Origin: Alkalihalobacterium elongatum | GTDB taxonomy: Bacteria; Bacillota; Bacilli; Bacillales; Bacillaceae_F | Assembly: GCF_019024285.1 (NCBI RefSeq) | Contig: NZ_WMKZ01000028.1 | Span: 1 to 61,059 of the forward strand | Length of the DNA stretch: 61,059 nucleotides | Direction: 5' to 3' | In this document: piece by piece, positions 27,457 to 36,161 of the stretch | Layout: each line of letters starts with the position of its first letter | Position numbering within the stretch: position 1 is the stretch's first letter | The notes under the pieces: generated by a model | Database searches by the model: none | The model's input: only the letters and a program-made list of their open reading frames with translations | Told to the model about the DNA's origin: nothing | Program-made: the position numbers and the translations under genes

Positions 27457-27813
27457 TTAAGACTTTTTACTCCAATTCGCAGGATATAAAGAAAAGAAGA
27501 AAGAACCATTTGAGTTTGTTTCATAAACTATTGGCGTATCCTTTTCAATAAAGAAAACATCTCCATTTTTCCCTATCTTTCTTTCCCTTTTCATTTCATC
27601 ATAAATGATAATTTCTCCTTCAAGAACATAGATGATTTCGTCGTATCTAACTGTCCAAGGAAACTTACACCCTTTCATTTTAACAATTCCGCCTCCAAGA
27701 GATTCGGAGATTTCATCATTAACCACTCTCGTAATATAAGCTTCGCCAGAACCAATAGTTCCTTCTAAGACTTCAAAATTTACTTTTGATTGATCTATAA
27801 AGACTACAGACAT
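27457..27813 (-). CDS. Cupin domain protein (EutQ-like)
   Basis: The 118-aa protein is a single small cupin barrel. Visible are FPWTVRYDEIIYVLEGEIII, then GKNGDVFFIEKDTPIVYE. The Tyr-Asp-Glu-rich first motif lacks the usual three-His metal site, as in EutQ-type cupins of ethanolamine utilisation. It starts 12 nt after the SDR gene with its own AAAGGAGGT ribosome-binding site and is surely in the same operon. A role as ligand-binding or isomerase-like helper of the pathway is likely; no substrate can be named. Confidence 0.75.
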   Translation of the reverse strand: MSVVFIDQSKVNFEVLEGTIGSGEAYITRVVNDEISESLGGGIVKMKGCKFPWTVRYDEIIYVLEGEIIIYDEMKRERKIGKNGDVFFIEKDTPIVYETNSNGSFFFSLYPANWSKKS

Positions 27814-27825
27814 CAGTTACCTCCT

Positions 27826-28587
27826 TTACCAACCGCCATAAGCTAACCAACCGCCGTCTACAGTATAAGTTGTACCTGTAACATAACTGGCTTCATCAGA
27901 TGCTAGAAATAAAATGACATCTGCGACTTCTTTTGTAGTTCCGAAGCGCTTTAAAGGTGTCCTTCTCATAATATCTTCATCACCATATCCACCAGAGTCT
28001 TGATCTTGTTCATCCAAAGGTGTTTTAATAAAAGCTGGTGCTACGCCATTAACCCTTATTCCTTTTTCTGCCCACTCAACAGCTAATACTTTTGTAAGAC
28101 CATTCATACCGTGTTTCGTTGAGCTATATGCTGCACGCATTGGTACAACTACAGATCCCCAAATGGAAGTAATATTAATAATTGATCCACCTCCATTTTT
28201 CTCCATAAACTTAGCCGCTTCTTGCGCCCCGAAGAAAACCCCTGTTAAATTCGTATCTATAACCGCCCTCCAATCTTCCTCCGAAAGTTCAATAGACGGT
28301 GCGATACGGTTCACCCCAGCATTATTTACCAAGATATCTAACTTTCCGAACTTTTCTACTGTCTTTTTCATCATACTTTCTACTTCTTTTTTATTTGACA
28401 TATCGCAAGCTATTGCAATGACATCATAGCCCTTCTCTTTAAGTTTTGCTGCTGCAATATCTGCTCGGTCTTGACTTCTTGAATTAATTACTATTTTAGC
28501 TCCTTCTTCTGCAAACCTTTCTGCGACAGTTTCACCAATTCCCATACTAGAACCAGTTACGATACATACCTTATCTTTTAACCTCAC
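27826..28587 (-). CDS. SDR family oxidoreductase
   Basis: The 253-aa classical short-chain dehydrogenase shows VTGSSMGIG (cofactor loop, residues 10-18), NNAGVN, catalytic Ser in NITSIWG, Tyr-Lys in YSSTK, and the C-terminal SYVTGTTYTVDGGW. The Ser after the first Gly-free position and the acidic residues nearby do not settle NAD versus NADP. It starts at GTG 28587, preceded by GGAGATGGG. A palindrome, ACTGATAT-N5-ATATCAGT, lies about 50 bases upstream and may be the operator of the GntR regulator in this locus. Confidence 0.88.
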   Translation of the reverse strand: MRLKDKVCIVTGSSMGIGETVAERFAEEGAKIVINSRSQDRADIAAAKLKEKGYDVIAIACDMSNKKEVESMMKKTVEKFGKLDILVNNAGVNRIAPSIELSEEDWRAVIDTNLTGVFFGAQEAAKFMEKNGGGSIINITSIWGSVVVPMRAAYSSTKHGMNGLTKVLAVEWAEKGIRVNGVAPAFIKTPLDEQDQDSGGYGDEDIMRRTPLKRFGTTKEVADVILFLASDEASYVTGTTYTVDGGWLAYGGW

Positions 28588-28638
28588 TTTTTTCCCATCT
28601 CCTTTTTATTTTTTTATTTTAAGCTTTTTACATACTCC

Positions 28639-28659
28639 ACTGATATGTGATATATCAGT
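28639..28659. promoter_or_regulatory. Palindrome upstream of the SDR-cupin unit, possible GntR operator
   Basis: ACTGATAT (28639-28646) and ATATCAGT (28652-28659) are exact inverted repeats around a 5-nt spacer. The half sites CTGAT and ATCAG also form the palindrome at 32337-32352. Confidence 0.5.
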
Positions 28660-28670
28660 TTAATAAAAAA

Positions 28671-29768
28671 TTACTTCATATTGTTAACAATATCTTTTTG
28701 AAGGTATTTAGCCCTACCTACTGATTCAATTCTTCTTTCAGCAAATACATCAGCAGCCTTGTAAGTTGGAATATGCTCTTCCTTTGATATTGCTATTATG
28801 TCCGTCATCGTTTCATAGATTCTCTCTACATGATTAATAGCTCTTGCTTCATTAAAACCTCCTGGCTTTAAACGGTCAGTATCGTAAATTGTACCTCCAG
28901 CATTTGCTATATAATCTGGGGCATATAAAATCCCTAGTTCGTTTAAGTAATCTCCATGCTTCTCATCAGCCAATTGATTGTTTGCACTACCTGCAACTAC
29001 TTTACATTTAAATTCTGGAATAGTCTGATCGTTGATAACTTTTCCTAGGGCACAGGGTGAGAATACTTCAACATCAAGTGAATGAATTGTCTCTGTGCTC
29101 TCAACACGCACACCAAATTTTTCCACTAACTCTTTAGTACGTTTCGTATCAATGTCAGCAATCGTTACATTTGCACCTGCTTCTGTTAGATATTTAACAA
29201 GATGGTACCCTACACTACCTACACCTTGAACAGCCACTCGAATGTCTTTTAATTGATCAGTATTATATTGTTCTTTTACACATGCCTTAATGGATTGGAA
29301 AACACCTAATGCAGTTGAAGGTGAAATTGGTCCTGCACCACCTAATTCTCTTGGTAGAGTTACTACATATGGGGTTTCAGAACGAATTGTCTCCATATCT
29401 CTTAAAGTTGTTCCTACATCTTGACCTGTAATATATAATCCATTTAAGCGATTAAGAAATCGACCAAATGATCGGAATAACGCTTCACTTTTATCTTTTT
29501 TAGGATCAGCAATAATAACCGCTTTCCCACCTCCAAGATCTACTCCTGCAGCCGCATACTTATATGTCATACCTCTCCCGAGTCGAAGTGCATCTTCAAT
29601 AGCATCCCATTCAGTTGCATACGTCCACATTCTACATCCACCAGTAGCAGGACCCAACGTCGTATCGTGTACACAAATAACACCTTTAATACCTGTTTGA
29701 TTGTCGTTAAAGAAATAAAGATTTTCATAATTATATTTCTTCATGTAATCAAATATCTTGCTTTCCAA
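28671..29768 (-). CDS. Leu/Phe/Val-type amino acid dehydrogenase
   Basis: The 365-aa enzyme belongs to the Glu/Leu/Phe/Val dehydrogenases and would oxidatively deaminate a branched-chain or aromatic amino acid using NAD. Family residues are GPATGGCRMWTY, MTYKYAAAGVDLGGGKAV (both catalytic/binding lysines), the NAD loop VQGVGSVGYHL, and APDYIANAGG. Motifs are a mix of leucine (MWTY) and phenylalanine (GGCRM) dehydrogenases, so the substrate is uncertain. I place the start at a TTG at 29768, six bases after GAGGTG. It lies just downstream of the oxidoreductase pair, whose 2-oxoacid substrate it could supply. Confidence 0.88.
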   Translation of the reverse strand: MESKIFDYMKKYNYENLYFFNDNQTGIKGVICVHDTTLGPATGGCRMWTYATEWDAIEDALRLGRGMTYKYAAAGVDLGGGKAVIIADPKKDKSEALFRSFGRFLNRLNGLYITGQDVGTTLRDMETIRSETPYVVTLPRELGGAGPISPSTALGVFQSIKACVKEQYNTDQLKDIRVAVQGVGSVGYHLVKYLTEAGANVTIADIDTKRTKELVEKFGVRVESTETIHSLDVEVFSPCALGKVINDQTIPEFKCKVVAGSANNQLADEKHGDYLNELGILYAPDYIANAGGTIYDTDRLKPGGFNEARAINHVERIYETMTDIIAISKEEHIPTYKAADVFAERRIESVGRAKYLQKDIVNNMK

Positions 29769-29815
29769 TTCAGACACCTCGATTTCACTATTATTTTAAT
29801 CACAGTAAAATATTC

Positions 29816-30646
29816 TTAGATAACCTTCGAAAAAAGATATTTTGCTAGATTATTATCTTCCTCATTTTTCACCAAATCTTCTGTGATAGTTGAATTAGGA
29901 GGCTTTTGCCATAGTATACCTGCTGGCATTTTAGATTGACTAAGCATTCCTACAAACTCTTCTGGTGAAGAACTGGGCTGATCGAAATATTTTATATTTT
30001 CTTTGTAGAAATCGTAACCTTGAGCCTTATTAAATACAACACAAGGACTAAATACGTTTATTAAAGAAAATCCTTTGTGTTGTATCCCTTTTACGATTAG
30101 GTTTTCTAAGTGTTTAAAATTACCTGAAAACCCTTGAGCAATAAAGGACGCACCTGATGACCAGGTTAGAAGTAATGGATTTATTGGAGTATCCATGTTT
30201 CCAATTGGAGTAGTTGATGATTGATAGCCAATAGGGCTTGTCGGGGAGGTCTGGCCTTTTGTATTCCCATAGACTCCATTGTCCATAACGATATAGGTTA
30301 TATTTAAATTTCTTCTAGCTGCATGTACTAGATGACCTACACCTATTCCATAGCCATCACCATCTCCACCAGCAGCAATAACTGTTAATTCTGGTCGCGC
30401 TGCCTTTATTCCTTGAGCTATAGTTAATGCTCGACCATGAGTAGAATGAATAGAGTATCCACCAAAATAGTGAGCTATTTTCCCACTACAACCAATTCCA
30501 GATACTAAAGTAGTATTTTCTGGTTCAATTTGTAATTGGTGCAATGAACGTTGGATGCCTCTAAGGACTGCGTAATCTCCACATCCAGGACACCATGTAG
30601 GTGAATTTTCATTTGCGTAATCTTTTACAGCCAAGTTTTTCGTCAT
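29816..30646 (-). CDS. 2-oxoacid:ferredoxin oxidoreductase, beta subunit
   Basis: The 276-aa subunit carries the thiamine diphosphate site. It shows SPTWCPGCGDYAVLRGIQ at the start, SGIGCSGKIAHYFG, HGRALTIAQGIKAARP, and the TPP-Mg motif GGDGDGYGIG with the following Asn in VMDNGVYGNTKGQTSP. It is a PorB/KorB-type beta subunit and oxidatively decarboxylates a 2-oxoacid to acyl-CoA. The ATG overlaps the alpha-subunit stop by ATGA, and GGGGGTGA is its ribosome-binding site. No ferredoxin gene is adjacent. Confidence 0.93.
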   Translation of the reverse strand: MTKNLAVKDYANENSPTWCPGCGDYAVLRGIQRSLHQLQIEPENTTLVSGIGCSGKIAHYFGGYSIHSTHGRALTIAQGIKAARPELTVIAAGGDGDGYGIGVGHLVHAARRNLNITYIVMDNGVYGNTKGQTSPTSPIGYQSSTTPIGNMDTPINPLLLTWSSGASFIAQGFSGNFKHLENLIVKGIQHKGFSLINVFSPCVVFNKAQGYDFYKENIKYFDQPSSSPEEFVGMLSQSKMPAGILWQKPPNSTITEDLVKNEEDNNLAKYLFSKVI

Positions 30647-32307
30647 GTACTCACCCCCAACCTTTGTATTAACTCTTTTTCAAATTCTTCTTCTGTATAA
30701 TGTTCACCATCAAATCGTAAGATTGAGTCAACCTCTTTATCTTGAATTGCACTTTCTATAAATGAGCGTATCTGACCAGTAGCATTATATTCAGCTACTA
30801 TTACCTTTTTTGTTTCCTTAAGTGCCTCCATAATCTCATTCTTTGGTATTGGTGATATTTGTCTAATTAATAGACCTCGGTAAGCATCTGGATCTTTTTT
30901 TACTAAATGTTCTATTAACTCTCCCATCGCTCCTGTTCCAATGATTGTTATTGGCGATTTATCATTACCAACTTTCGTAAGGGCTCGACCATAGTGTATG
31001 TGATCTGCTTTTTGCAACCTACGTAGATGTAATGAATGTCTAACCTTTTTAAAATCAGGCTCCATATAACCTCTTTCATCATGTTCATCACCACTAGCAA
31101 CATACGCTCCACCTTTTACACCTGGAATCGTTCTTTTGGGTGGTTCTCCGTCTAATGACTTATATCGAATATATTTACCGTCTTTAATGTCTTCAGTAAT
31201 TAACCGACCACGATCTATTTCGGTTCCATTGATAGCTGCTTCTACTGTTTTCCAAGGAAGAGATACACGCCTTAAAGCTAAGTCGAGATCCAAGGCAATA
31301 ATAACTGGGCATTGATAATAGTCTGCTAGATTTAATGCTTCCTGAATTACTGTAATACAATCTGTAACACTTGTTGGAGTTAGTAATATTCTAGAAAACT
31401 CTCCATGCCCACCATATTTTAAATGATATAAATCACTTTGTTCCGTCTTAGTAGGCATTCCTGTTGATGGTCCTCCTCGTTGATTATCAATAATTACTAA
31501 GGGTATTTCTGTTGCTGAACAATAGCCAATTCCTTCTGTCATCAATGATATACCTGGCCCACTAGTGGCAACTATTGTTCTTTTCCCTGAAAAACTGCAA
31601 CCTATAGCTGCATGTATAGCAGCTATTTCATCTTCTACTTGATATGTTGCACCGCCAAGCGGAGGTAACCATTCTGAAAGATTCTCTAAAATTTCCGATG
31701 CAGGAGTAATTGGATATCCAAAATAATGTCGAACACCGCCAGCTATTGCACCTAAAGATAAAGCGTCATTCCCAGATATAGTTACATTCTCTACATCTCT
31801 TTTTATTAGTGGACGACCGATACACCTTGTCTTGGTTAGTTCGAACCCTTTATAAAATAAGTCTTGGTTCTTTTGATCTTTAAAACGTCGTTGTATTTCT
31901 TGTTCAACTTCCTCGAAAGATATACCAAGTGCTCCAGTTATTAAACCAACCGCCCATACATTAAACCCTATTTTGGGAATATCCAATTTATTTTTTGCTT
32001 CTAAGGTACTTGTCACTTGACTAGATGCAAAGAGAAACGTTTCGTCCTTTACCCTATCTTTATAGCGTTTTAACCCTTCATTATCCCAGACAATTGCCAA
32101 ATCAATCTTCTCTAACCGTGGAGGAGGTTCATTTGTGTCATCTTCAGAAATGTATATTTCATAAGCTGTATGTCCTCCTCGAATGATAGTGGAGAAATCT
32201 CTCCACACTCGGTGTTTATATCCTAATACTTTCAAAACATTTGATAAAATCTCTCCACCTGTTTCAATTCCTTGACCAGTTAAGCCAAGTATCGCAAAAC
32301 TTTTCAT
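30643..32307 (-). CDS. 2-oxoacid:acceptor oxidoreductase, fused gamma-alpha subunit
   Basis: The 554-aa protein begins with the gamma (CoA/ferredoxin-interacting) domain, FAILGLTGQGIETGGEILS and RGGHTAYEIYIS, up to about residue 175. The alpha domain follows with NDALSLGAIAGGVRHYFGYPITPASE, EDEIAAIHAAIGCSFSG, and TKTEQSDLYHLKYGGHGE. This fused layout is typical of KorA/2-oxoglutarate- or branched-chain-type enzymes in aerobic bacilli. The gene opens the operon with AGGGGTGAAGTAAAGG before ATG, and a perfect palindrome sits 30-45 bases upstream. Which 2-oxoacid is used cannot be read from the sequence. Confidence 0.93.
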   Translation of the reverse strand: MKSFAILGLTGQGIETGGEILSNVLKVLGYKHRVWRDFSTIIRGGHTAYEIYISEDDTNEPPPRLEKIDLAIVWDNEGLKRYKDRVKDETFLFASSQVTSTLEAKNKLDIPKIGFNVWAVGLITGALGISFEEVEQEIQRRFKDQKNQDLFYKGFELTKTRCIGRPLIKRDVENVTISGNDALSLGAIAGGVRHYFGYPITPASEILENLSEWLPPLGGATYQVEDEIAAIHAAIGCSFSGKRTIVATSGPGISLMTEGIGYCSATEIPLVIIDNQRGGPSTGMPTKTEQSDLYHLKYGGHGEFSRILLTPTSVTDCITVIQEALNLADYYQCPVIIALDLDLALRRVSLPWKTVEAAINGTEIDRGRLITEDIKDGKYIRYKSLDGEPPKRTIPGVKGGAYVASGDEHDERGYMEPDFKKVRHSLHLRRLQKADHIHYGRALTKVGNDKSPITIIGTGAMGELIEHLVKKDPDAYRGLLIRQISPIPKNEIMEALKETKKVIVAEYNATGQIRSFIESAIQDKEVDSILRFDGEHYTEEEFEKELIQRLGVST

Positions 32308-32336
32308 CCTTTACTTCACCCCTTACCAAATGTATA

Positions 32337-32352
32337 ATCTGATGTATCAGAT
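32337..32352. promoter_or_regulatory. Palindromic operator candidate for the GntR regulator
   Basis: ATCTGATGTATCAGAT is a perfect palindrome (ATCTGAT, 2-nt centre, ATCAGAT) between the korA-type gene and the divergent gntR gene. Its size suits a FadR/FCD-class GntR dimer, and its half sites recur at 28639-28659. Confidence 0.6.
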
Positions 32353-32550
32353 ATTATGCAATTTTCAAAAAAATAGTTCAAAAAAAAAAATGTAAGATAT
32401 TCTCTCAAAGAATAGTTATGGAAATTAATAACATCTTTCTCCTTTATATTCATATCAATATATTAAAATTAGTGAATGGAAATACAAGCGTAATAATAAT
32501 AACAATTTATTTTAATAGTGACGATGATAAAACAGGACGGTGGTTTAGAC

Positions 32551-33192
32551 GTGATTGAAAAAAGGAATTTAAGTGAACAGGTTTATTTTTACTTACGAAA
32601 AAAAATCATAAAAAATGAACTGAAACCTGGCTCCAGAGTGAGTTATGATAACATAATCGCAGAGTTAGGCATTAGTAAGACACCAGTTCGTGATGCACTA
32701 TATCTTTTACAACAGGACGGACTTATTGAAATTAAAGAGCGGTCGGGTACTTTTGTAAATACTCCTAAAGCGCAAGATGTAGAGGAAGTTTATGATATTA
32801 GAAAGGCATTAGAACGTCAGGCCGTAAACCTAGCTATGAATAACATGAAAAAAGCGGATATTGAAGAAATGCTTAAAAAAGCGATAAAAGTAGAGGAAAC
32901 ATTGAATGAAAGCAATGTCGAGACATTCGTGGAATCCGATCGAGAATTTCATAGAAAAATAGTAACATGGTCAAAAAACGGACGATTAATTAAATTAATG
33001 GAGTCATTAGAAGCACAACTACAATGGATAAGTGTAATCACTGCAACTAGCTCTGAAAGACCTAAGCAAACGAATGCTATGCATAAGCGTATTATAGCTG
33101 CAATGTTACACTCAAATAAAAACCTTGCTCAAGATTTGATGGAAGAGCATATTGAGGAGGCCAAACAGATAACATTAAAAGAGTTTCTTTAA
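32551..33192 (+). CDS. GntR family regulator, FCD (FadR-type) domain
   Basis: The 213-aa product has a winged helix (LKPGSRVSYDNIIAELGISK, TPVRDALYLLQQDGLIE, about residues 25-70) and a helical FCD ligand domain with DIRKALERQAV, ESDREFHRKIV and MHKRIIAAM. FCD members bind acids such as pyruvate, gluconate or branched-chain keto acids via metal or Arg contacts. It is divergent from the oxidoreductase operon and a candidate operator lies between them. I place the start at a GTG at 32551, as the earlier GTG/ATG at 32518/32524 have no ribosome-binding site. Confidence 0.87.
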   Translation: MIEKRNLSEQVYFYLRKKIIKNELKPGSRVSYDNIIAELGISKTPVRDALYLLQQDGLIEIKERSGTFVNTPKAQDVEEVYDIRKALERQAVNLAMNNMKKADIEEMLKKAIKVEETLNESNVETFVESDREFHRKIVTWSKNGRLIKLMESLEAQLQWISVITATSSERPKQTNAMHKRIIAAMLHSNKNLAQDLMEEHIEEAKQITLKEFL

Positions 33193-33199
33193 AAGATAA

Positions 33200-33278
33200 G
33201 GTTGACTCATTAAAATACCTAGCAGACTAATTAGAATTTAAAGTACACTAACCCTTGTCAATTTTTATTGAGTCAGCC
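33200..33278. terminator. Possible bidirectional stem-loop between gntR and the VOC gene
   Basis: GGTTGACTCA (33200-33209) pairs with TGAGTCAGCC (33269-33278), including one G-T pair, around a long AT-rich loop. A convergent arrangement makes a terminator plausible. Confidence 0.4.
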
Positions 33279-33282
33279 CTCT

Positions 33283-34089
33283 TTAGAACCAATAAAATCC
33301 ATTACCAAATTGAATTTCTCGTTCATATTCAGTACTTTCATGACACGAAAATAAAAAAAGGCGTTCACCGTATTCATATAAAATTTCTGAAACATTCCCC
33401 TTACCTATCGGCTCACAAAACAATAAGTCTCCACCTTTTAGAGATAACTTTTTACATTTCGCATTCAATGTCTTTGAAAAAATAAGATCACTAGATTCAA
33501 GATTAAATATACTCTTCCACCGTTCAATTGTTGTTTCTAAGTTATTAACAGCAAATCCAATAAATGAACACTTTAATTCGCTCCCCAGTTTATGTTGTGC
33601 CATTAAGTTTCTATTTATTAAATCGTTCCTTCTTCGATCATCACTTTGTTCCCATTCAATAAAAAAAGGAAGTGATAAATTCTCCGAATCATCTTCAATA
33701 AATAACATTTTCCAACTTATTTTATTCCCATCATTAAGGACCCTTTCACCTCTATATGGACCACGAACTAGTAACCCCTTATTAGTTAATTCTGAAGATA
33801 ATTTCTTAATATCTGATGTTCTCATTGCAAAGGATAATAGATGATCTCCTTTATTGCGCTCTCTGAAAGCTTGATTAATAATGCCGATCTCTTTAACTTT
33901 TTCTGCTTTCCTTATATCTTTAATACCTATCCATTCAATATAAGTCAAATCAAAGTAACATAATGAATTACACGTACCCCAATTTTCATGATCCCCACCC
34001 CGAACAGCATACAACCCCAACTCTCTCATAAATTTCATTGCTTTTTCAGGGTCAGAAAGATGAACTATATGATCAAGAGCCAACTCCAC
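33283..34089 (-). CDS. VOC family glyoxalase-like protein
   Basis: The 268-aa protein has the large glyoxalase-like domain (Glyoxalase_3 group). It begins LALDHIVHLSDPEKAMKFM with the metal His, followed by GGDHENWGTCNSLCYF and YIEWIGI. A second half-repeat contains LKCSFIGFAVNNLETTIERW. Such proteins are widespread and uncharacterised; no substrate is known. The start is GTG at 34089, 8 bases after AGGAGG. It is monocistronic and convergent with gntR. Confidence 0.78.
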   Translation of the reverse strand: MELALDHIVHLSDPEKAMKFMRELGLYAVRGGDHENWGTCNSLCYFDLTYIEWIGIKDIRKAEKVKEIGIINQAFRERNKGDHLLSFAMRTSDIKKLSSELTNKGLLVRGPYRGERVLNDGNKISWKMLFIEDDSENLSLPFFIEWEQSDDRRRNDLINRNLMAQHKLGSELKCSFIGFAVNNLETTIERWKSIFNLESSDLIFSKTLNAKCKKLSLKGGDLLFCEPIGKGNVSEILYEYGERLFLFSCHESTEYEREIQFGNGFYWF

Positions 34090-34325
34090 AACATCAACCT
34101 CCTAATTTTAATTATATTTAAATCTATCAAATTCTTTTTATTTTTATTCTTACTTTATTGTAAATCTGATAATGAATTACCTGACTTAACTATAGGCACA
34201 AAGACCAACTCTAAGTTTAAACTAACAACATTTGGAAATAATATACAAAAACAACTTTATCGCATACGTTAGTAATATTTCAGTTTTTAAAATGTTCAGT
34301 TTACATTAGCGCAAGGGGGGCATCT

Positions 34326-34832
34326 ATGTATTCACCGAAAGAACAACTCATAAAAAGTTATGAAATATATGCCTATACAAGGGGACTGAATTCAACTATT
34401 GAAAACGATCTAATCCGCAGTATAAAAAAGCAAGAAGTTACCTTTCCAGCCTTCCGTACTTTATGGATCCTATACTTTGAGAAAAACATGACGATGACCA
34501 ATCTAAACTTTATAGCACAAACCAATATTTCTAATGCATTTCGTCAGGTGGTAAAACTGAAAGAACAAGGTTTAATACAAATTGAAAATGGAAAGGATAC
34601 TCGAACGAAGATCTTAACATTAACGCAATCGGGGAAAAAAATAATAGATGAGTTCATTGACCAACACGTTGCGAACTCTGATTTAAAAATTGTAAAGGTA
34701 CTGGAAAAAATCTCTCCTCAAGATCTCCAGAAATTCATGAAAGTTGCCTCCATATTAAGCACTGAACTAATTGGACAGGACTATACGAAATGGGTGACAA
34801 AATCAACAAAGTTTATACTTGAAGAAAAGTAA
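34326..34832 (+). CDS. MarR family regulator (Hpr/ScoC-like)
   Basis: The 168-aa product begins YSPKEQLIKSYEIYAYTRGL, then FPAFRTLWILYFEKNMTM, TNISNAFRQVVKLKEQGLI and GKDTRTKILTLTQSGKKII. This is the winged-helix core of MarR proteins and is close in layout to the transition-state regulator Hpr (ScoC) of Bacillus. The start ATG follows AAGGGGGG. A terminator overlaps the stop. The targets are not apparent; it may be self-standing. Confidence 0.82.
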   Translation: MYSPKEQLIKSYEIYAYTRGLNSTIENDLIRSIKKQEVTFPAFRTLWILYFEKNMTMTNLNFIAQTNISNAFRQVVKLKEQGLIQIENGKDTRTKILTLTQSGKKIIDEFIDQHVANSDLKIVKVLEKISPQDLQKFMKVASILSTELIGQDYTKWVTKSTKFILEEK

Positions 34833-34872
34833 AACGTCGACAACATTATCCTTTTGTTGTCCGACGTTTTTT
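34831..34872 (+). terminator. Terminator after the MarR gene
   Basis: AAAACGTCG (34831-34839) pairs with CGACGTTTT (34862-34870) with further ACAAC/GTTGT pairing and a T-run after. Confidence 0.85.
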
Positions 34873-34999
34873 ATTTGCATTCGCAAATAATTAGAAATCA
34901 ATTGTGCCATAATAAGACCAACTTTATTTTTAACTTTAAGTTCAAAGATATAGTTTGATCACACCCAAAAGCAAAAAAAGGGAAGATAGGAGGCTTAAT

Positions 35000-35533
35000 A
35001 TGGTTAAACATACTCTAGAAAGAAGCATTTCTGTTTCTTCTACATTGATAAGCATTATATTATTATTTGTTTTTGTACCTAAGTCAAAAATTCGTCAAGC
35101 ACTCGTATCATTTCTCTTTCATCAAGTCATCACTTGGTTTTTCGGTTTACTCGTAGTAGAAAAAGGACTTGTAACCTATCCATACCGCCTTTATTTTCAA
35201 AAGTCGAATAAGAGCAGTTTTATTTTTGAATATTTAATTTTTCCTACATTGGCTGTATTCTTTAATCTTTATTTTCCTAAAAAAAGAAACCTCTGGCTTA
35301 AAATTGCCCATTATTTGTTTTTTACTTCTATTATTACTTTTTTTGAGACGGTAGCCGTTAAGTACACTCACTTGATTAAATATAGAAAATGGACATGGTA
35401 TTGGAGCTTTATTACTATATGGTTATCTTATTATATTTCTCATGTATTTTATAGCTGGTACTTTCAAAATAGAAAAGTCTTAACTACAAATAAGCAAAAC
35501 TTTACTGATATACCTAACGCATATAACCAGTAA
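35000..35533 (+). CDS. CBO0543 family membrane protein
   Basis: The 177-aa protein has four or five hydrophobic helices and ends in WYFQNR. It contains HQVITWFFGLLVVEKGLVTYPYR and ETVAVKYTHLIKYRKWTWYWSF, both typical of the CBO0543 family, a group of Firmicutes membrane proteins of unknown function sometimes linked to sporulation. The start is ATG at 35000, six bases after AGGAGG; the upstream frame to 34955 has no RBS. Function cannot be stated. Confidence 0.78.
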   Translation: MVKHTLERSISVSSTLISIILLFVFVPKSKIRQALVSFLFHQVITWFFGLLVVEKGLVTYPYRLYFQKSNKSSFIFEYLIFPTLAVFFNLYFPKKRNLWLKIAHYLFFTSIITFFETVAVKYTHLIKYRKWTWYWSFITIWLSYYISHVFYSWYFQNRKVLTTNKQNFTDIPNAYNQ

Positions 35534-35593
35534 GACTACTACATTTTCAAAAAAATTTATTCAACAAAATTATATTGTAAATTTAACGTTTAA

Positions 35594-36034
35594 TTATTTT
35601 CGCTTTAAGATAACAACTTCTTCCTTATCAATATTAGGTAAGTGGATAACACATGTAACTTCGCTTTCTTGATCTAAATAATGACAGCCACCACAACTTA
35701 TGTTTTTGCTTTGAAATAGTTTCTCATTATTCAGGTTAAAACAACTACCGTGTGTTCCACCTTTTTTATCAACAATTTGATAATACAAAGGTGAGGTATT
35801 CAAAATTTTCGTATCATTGCCTTTGTAATTTAATTTTGTATTGTAATTCAGATCGGTCCCGATTAGCTTCATTTGATGTTCAATATACCAATCTTGTGTC
35901 TCTCCAATAAATGTTACAGCCTTAGGACGGGATAACAAATGAGGTTCTTCAGCACTTACAGATAGAGAACAAAGTGACAGAGAAATTATTAAAACTATTG
36001 GAATTGTAAAGGTTGATTTATGTATAAATTCCAT
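35594..36034 (-). CDS. Secreted protein of unknown function with a CxxCH motif
   Basis: I do not recognise a family. The 146-aa product has a signal peptide (PIVLIISLSLCSLSVSA, cleavage near residue 28 after SVSA) and a small soluble domain containing WYIEHQMKLIG and LNYKGND. It ends near ISCGGCHYLDQESEVTC. The CGGCH segment fits the CxxCH heme c pattern, but a disulfide pair is equally possible. It lies alone with GCGGAGTG upstream of ATG. Confidence 0.6.
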   Translation of the reverse strand: MEFIHKSTFTIPIVLIISLSLCSLSVSAEEPHLLSRPKAVTFIGETQDWYIEHQMKLIGTDLNYNTKLNYKGNDTKILNTSPLYYQIVDKKGGTHGSCFNLNNEKLFQSKNISCGGCHYLDQESEVTCVIHLPNIDKEEVVILKRK

Positions 36035-36125
36035 TTAGACACTCCGCTTTTCTTTTTAATATCCAACATAGTCTGTTCATTTATTCTAACTGACCTTAGT
36101 TTTGTCAGTGAATAATACTACGAAT

Positions 36126-36155
36126 GAAAAAAGCTCCACCTAAAATAGGAGGAGC
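36126..36155 (-). terminator. Terminator at the end of the catabolic gene cluster
   Basis: GCTCCACCTA (36133-36142) pairs with TAGGAGGAGC (36146-36155) with one mismatch, and TTTTTTC follows on the minus strand. Confidence 0.85.
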
Positions 36156-36161
36156 CGTCCT

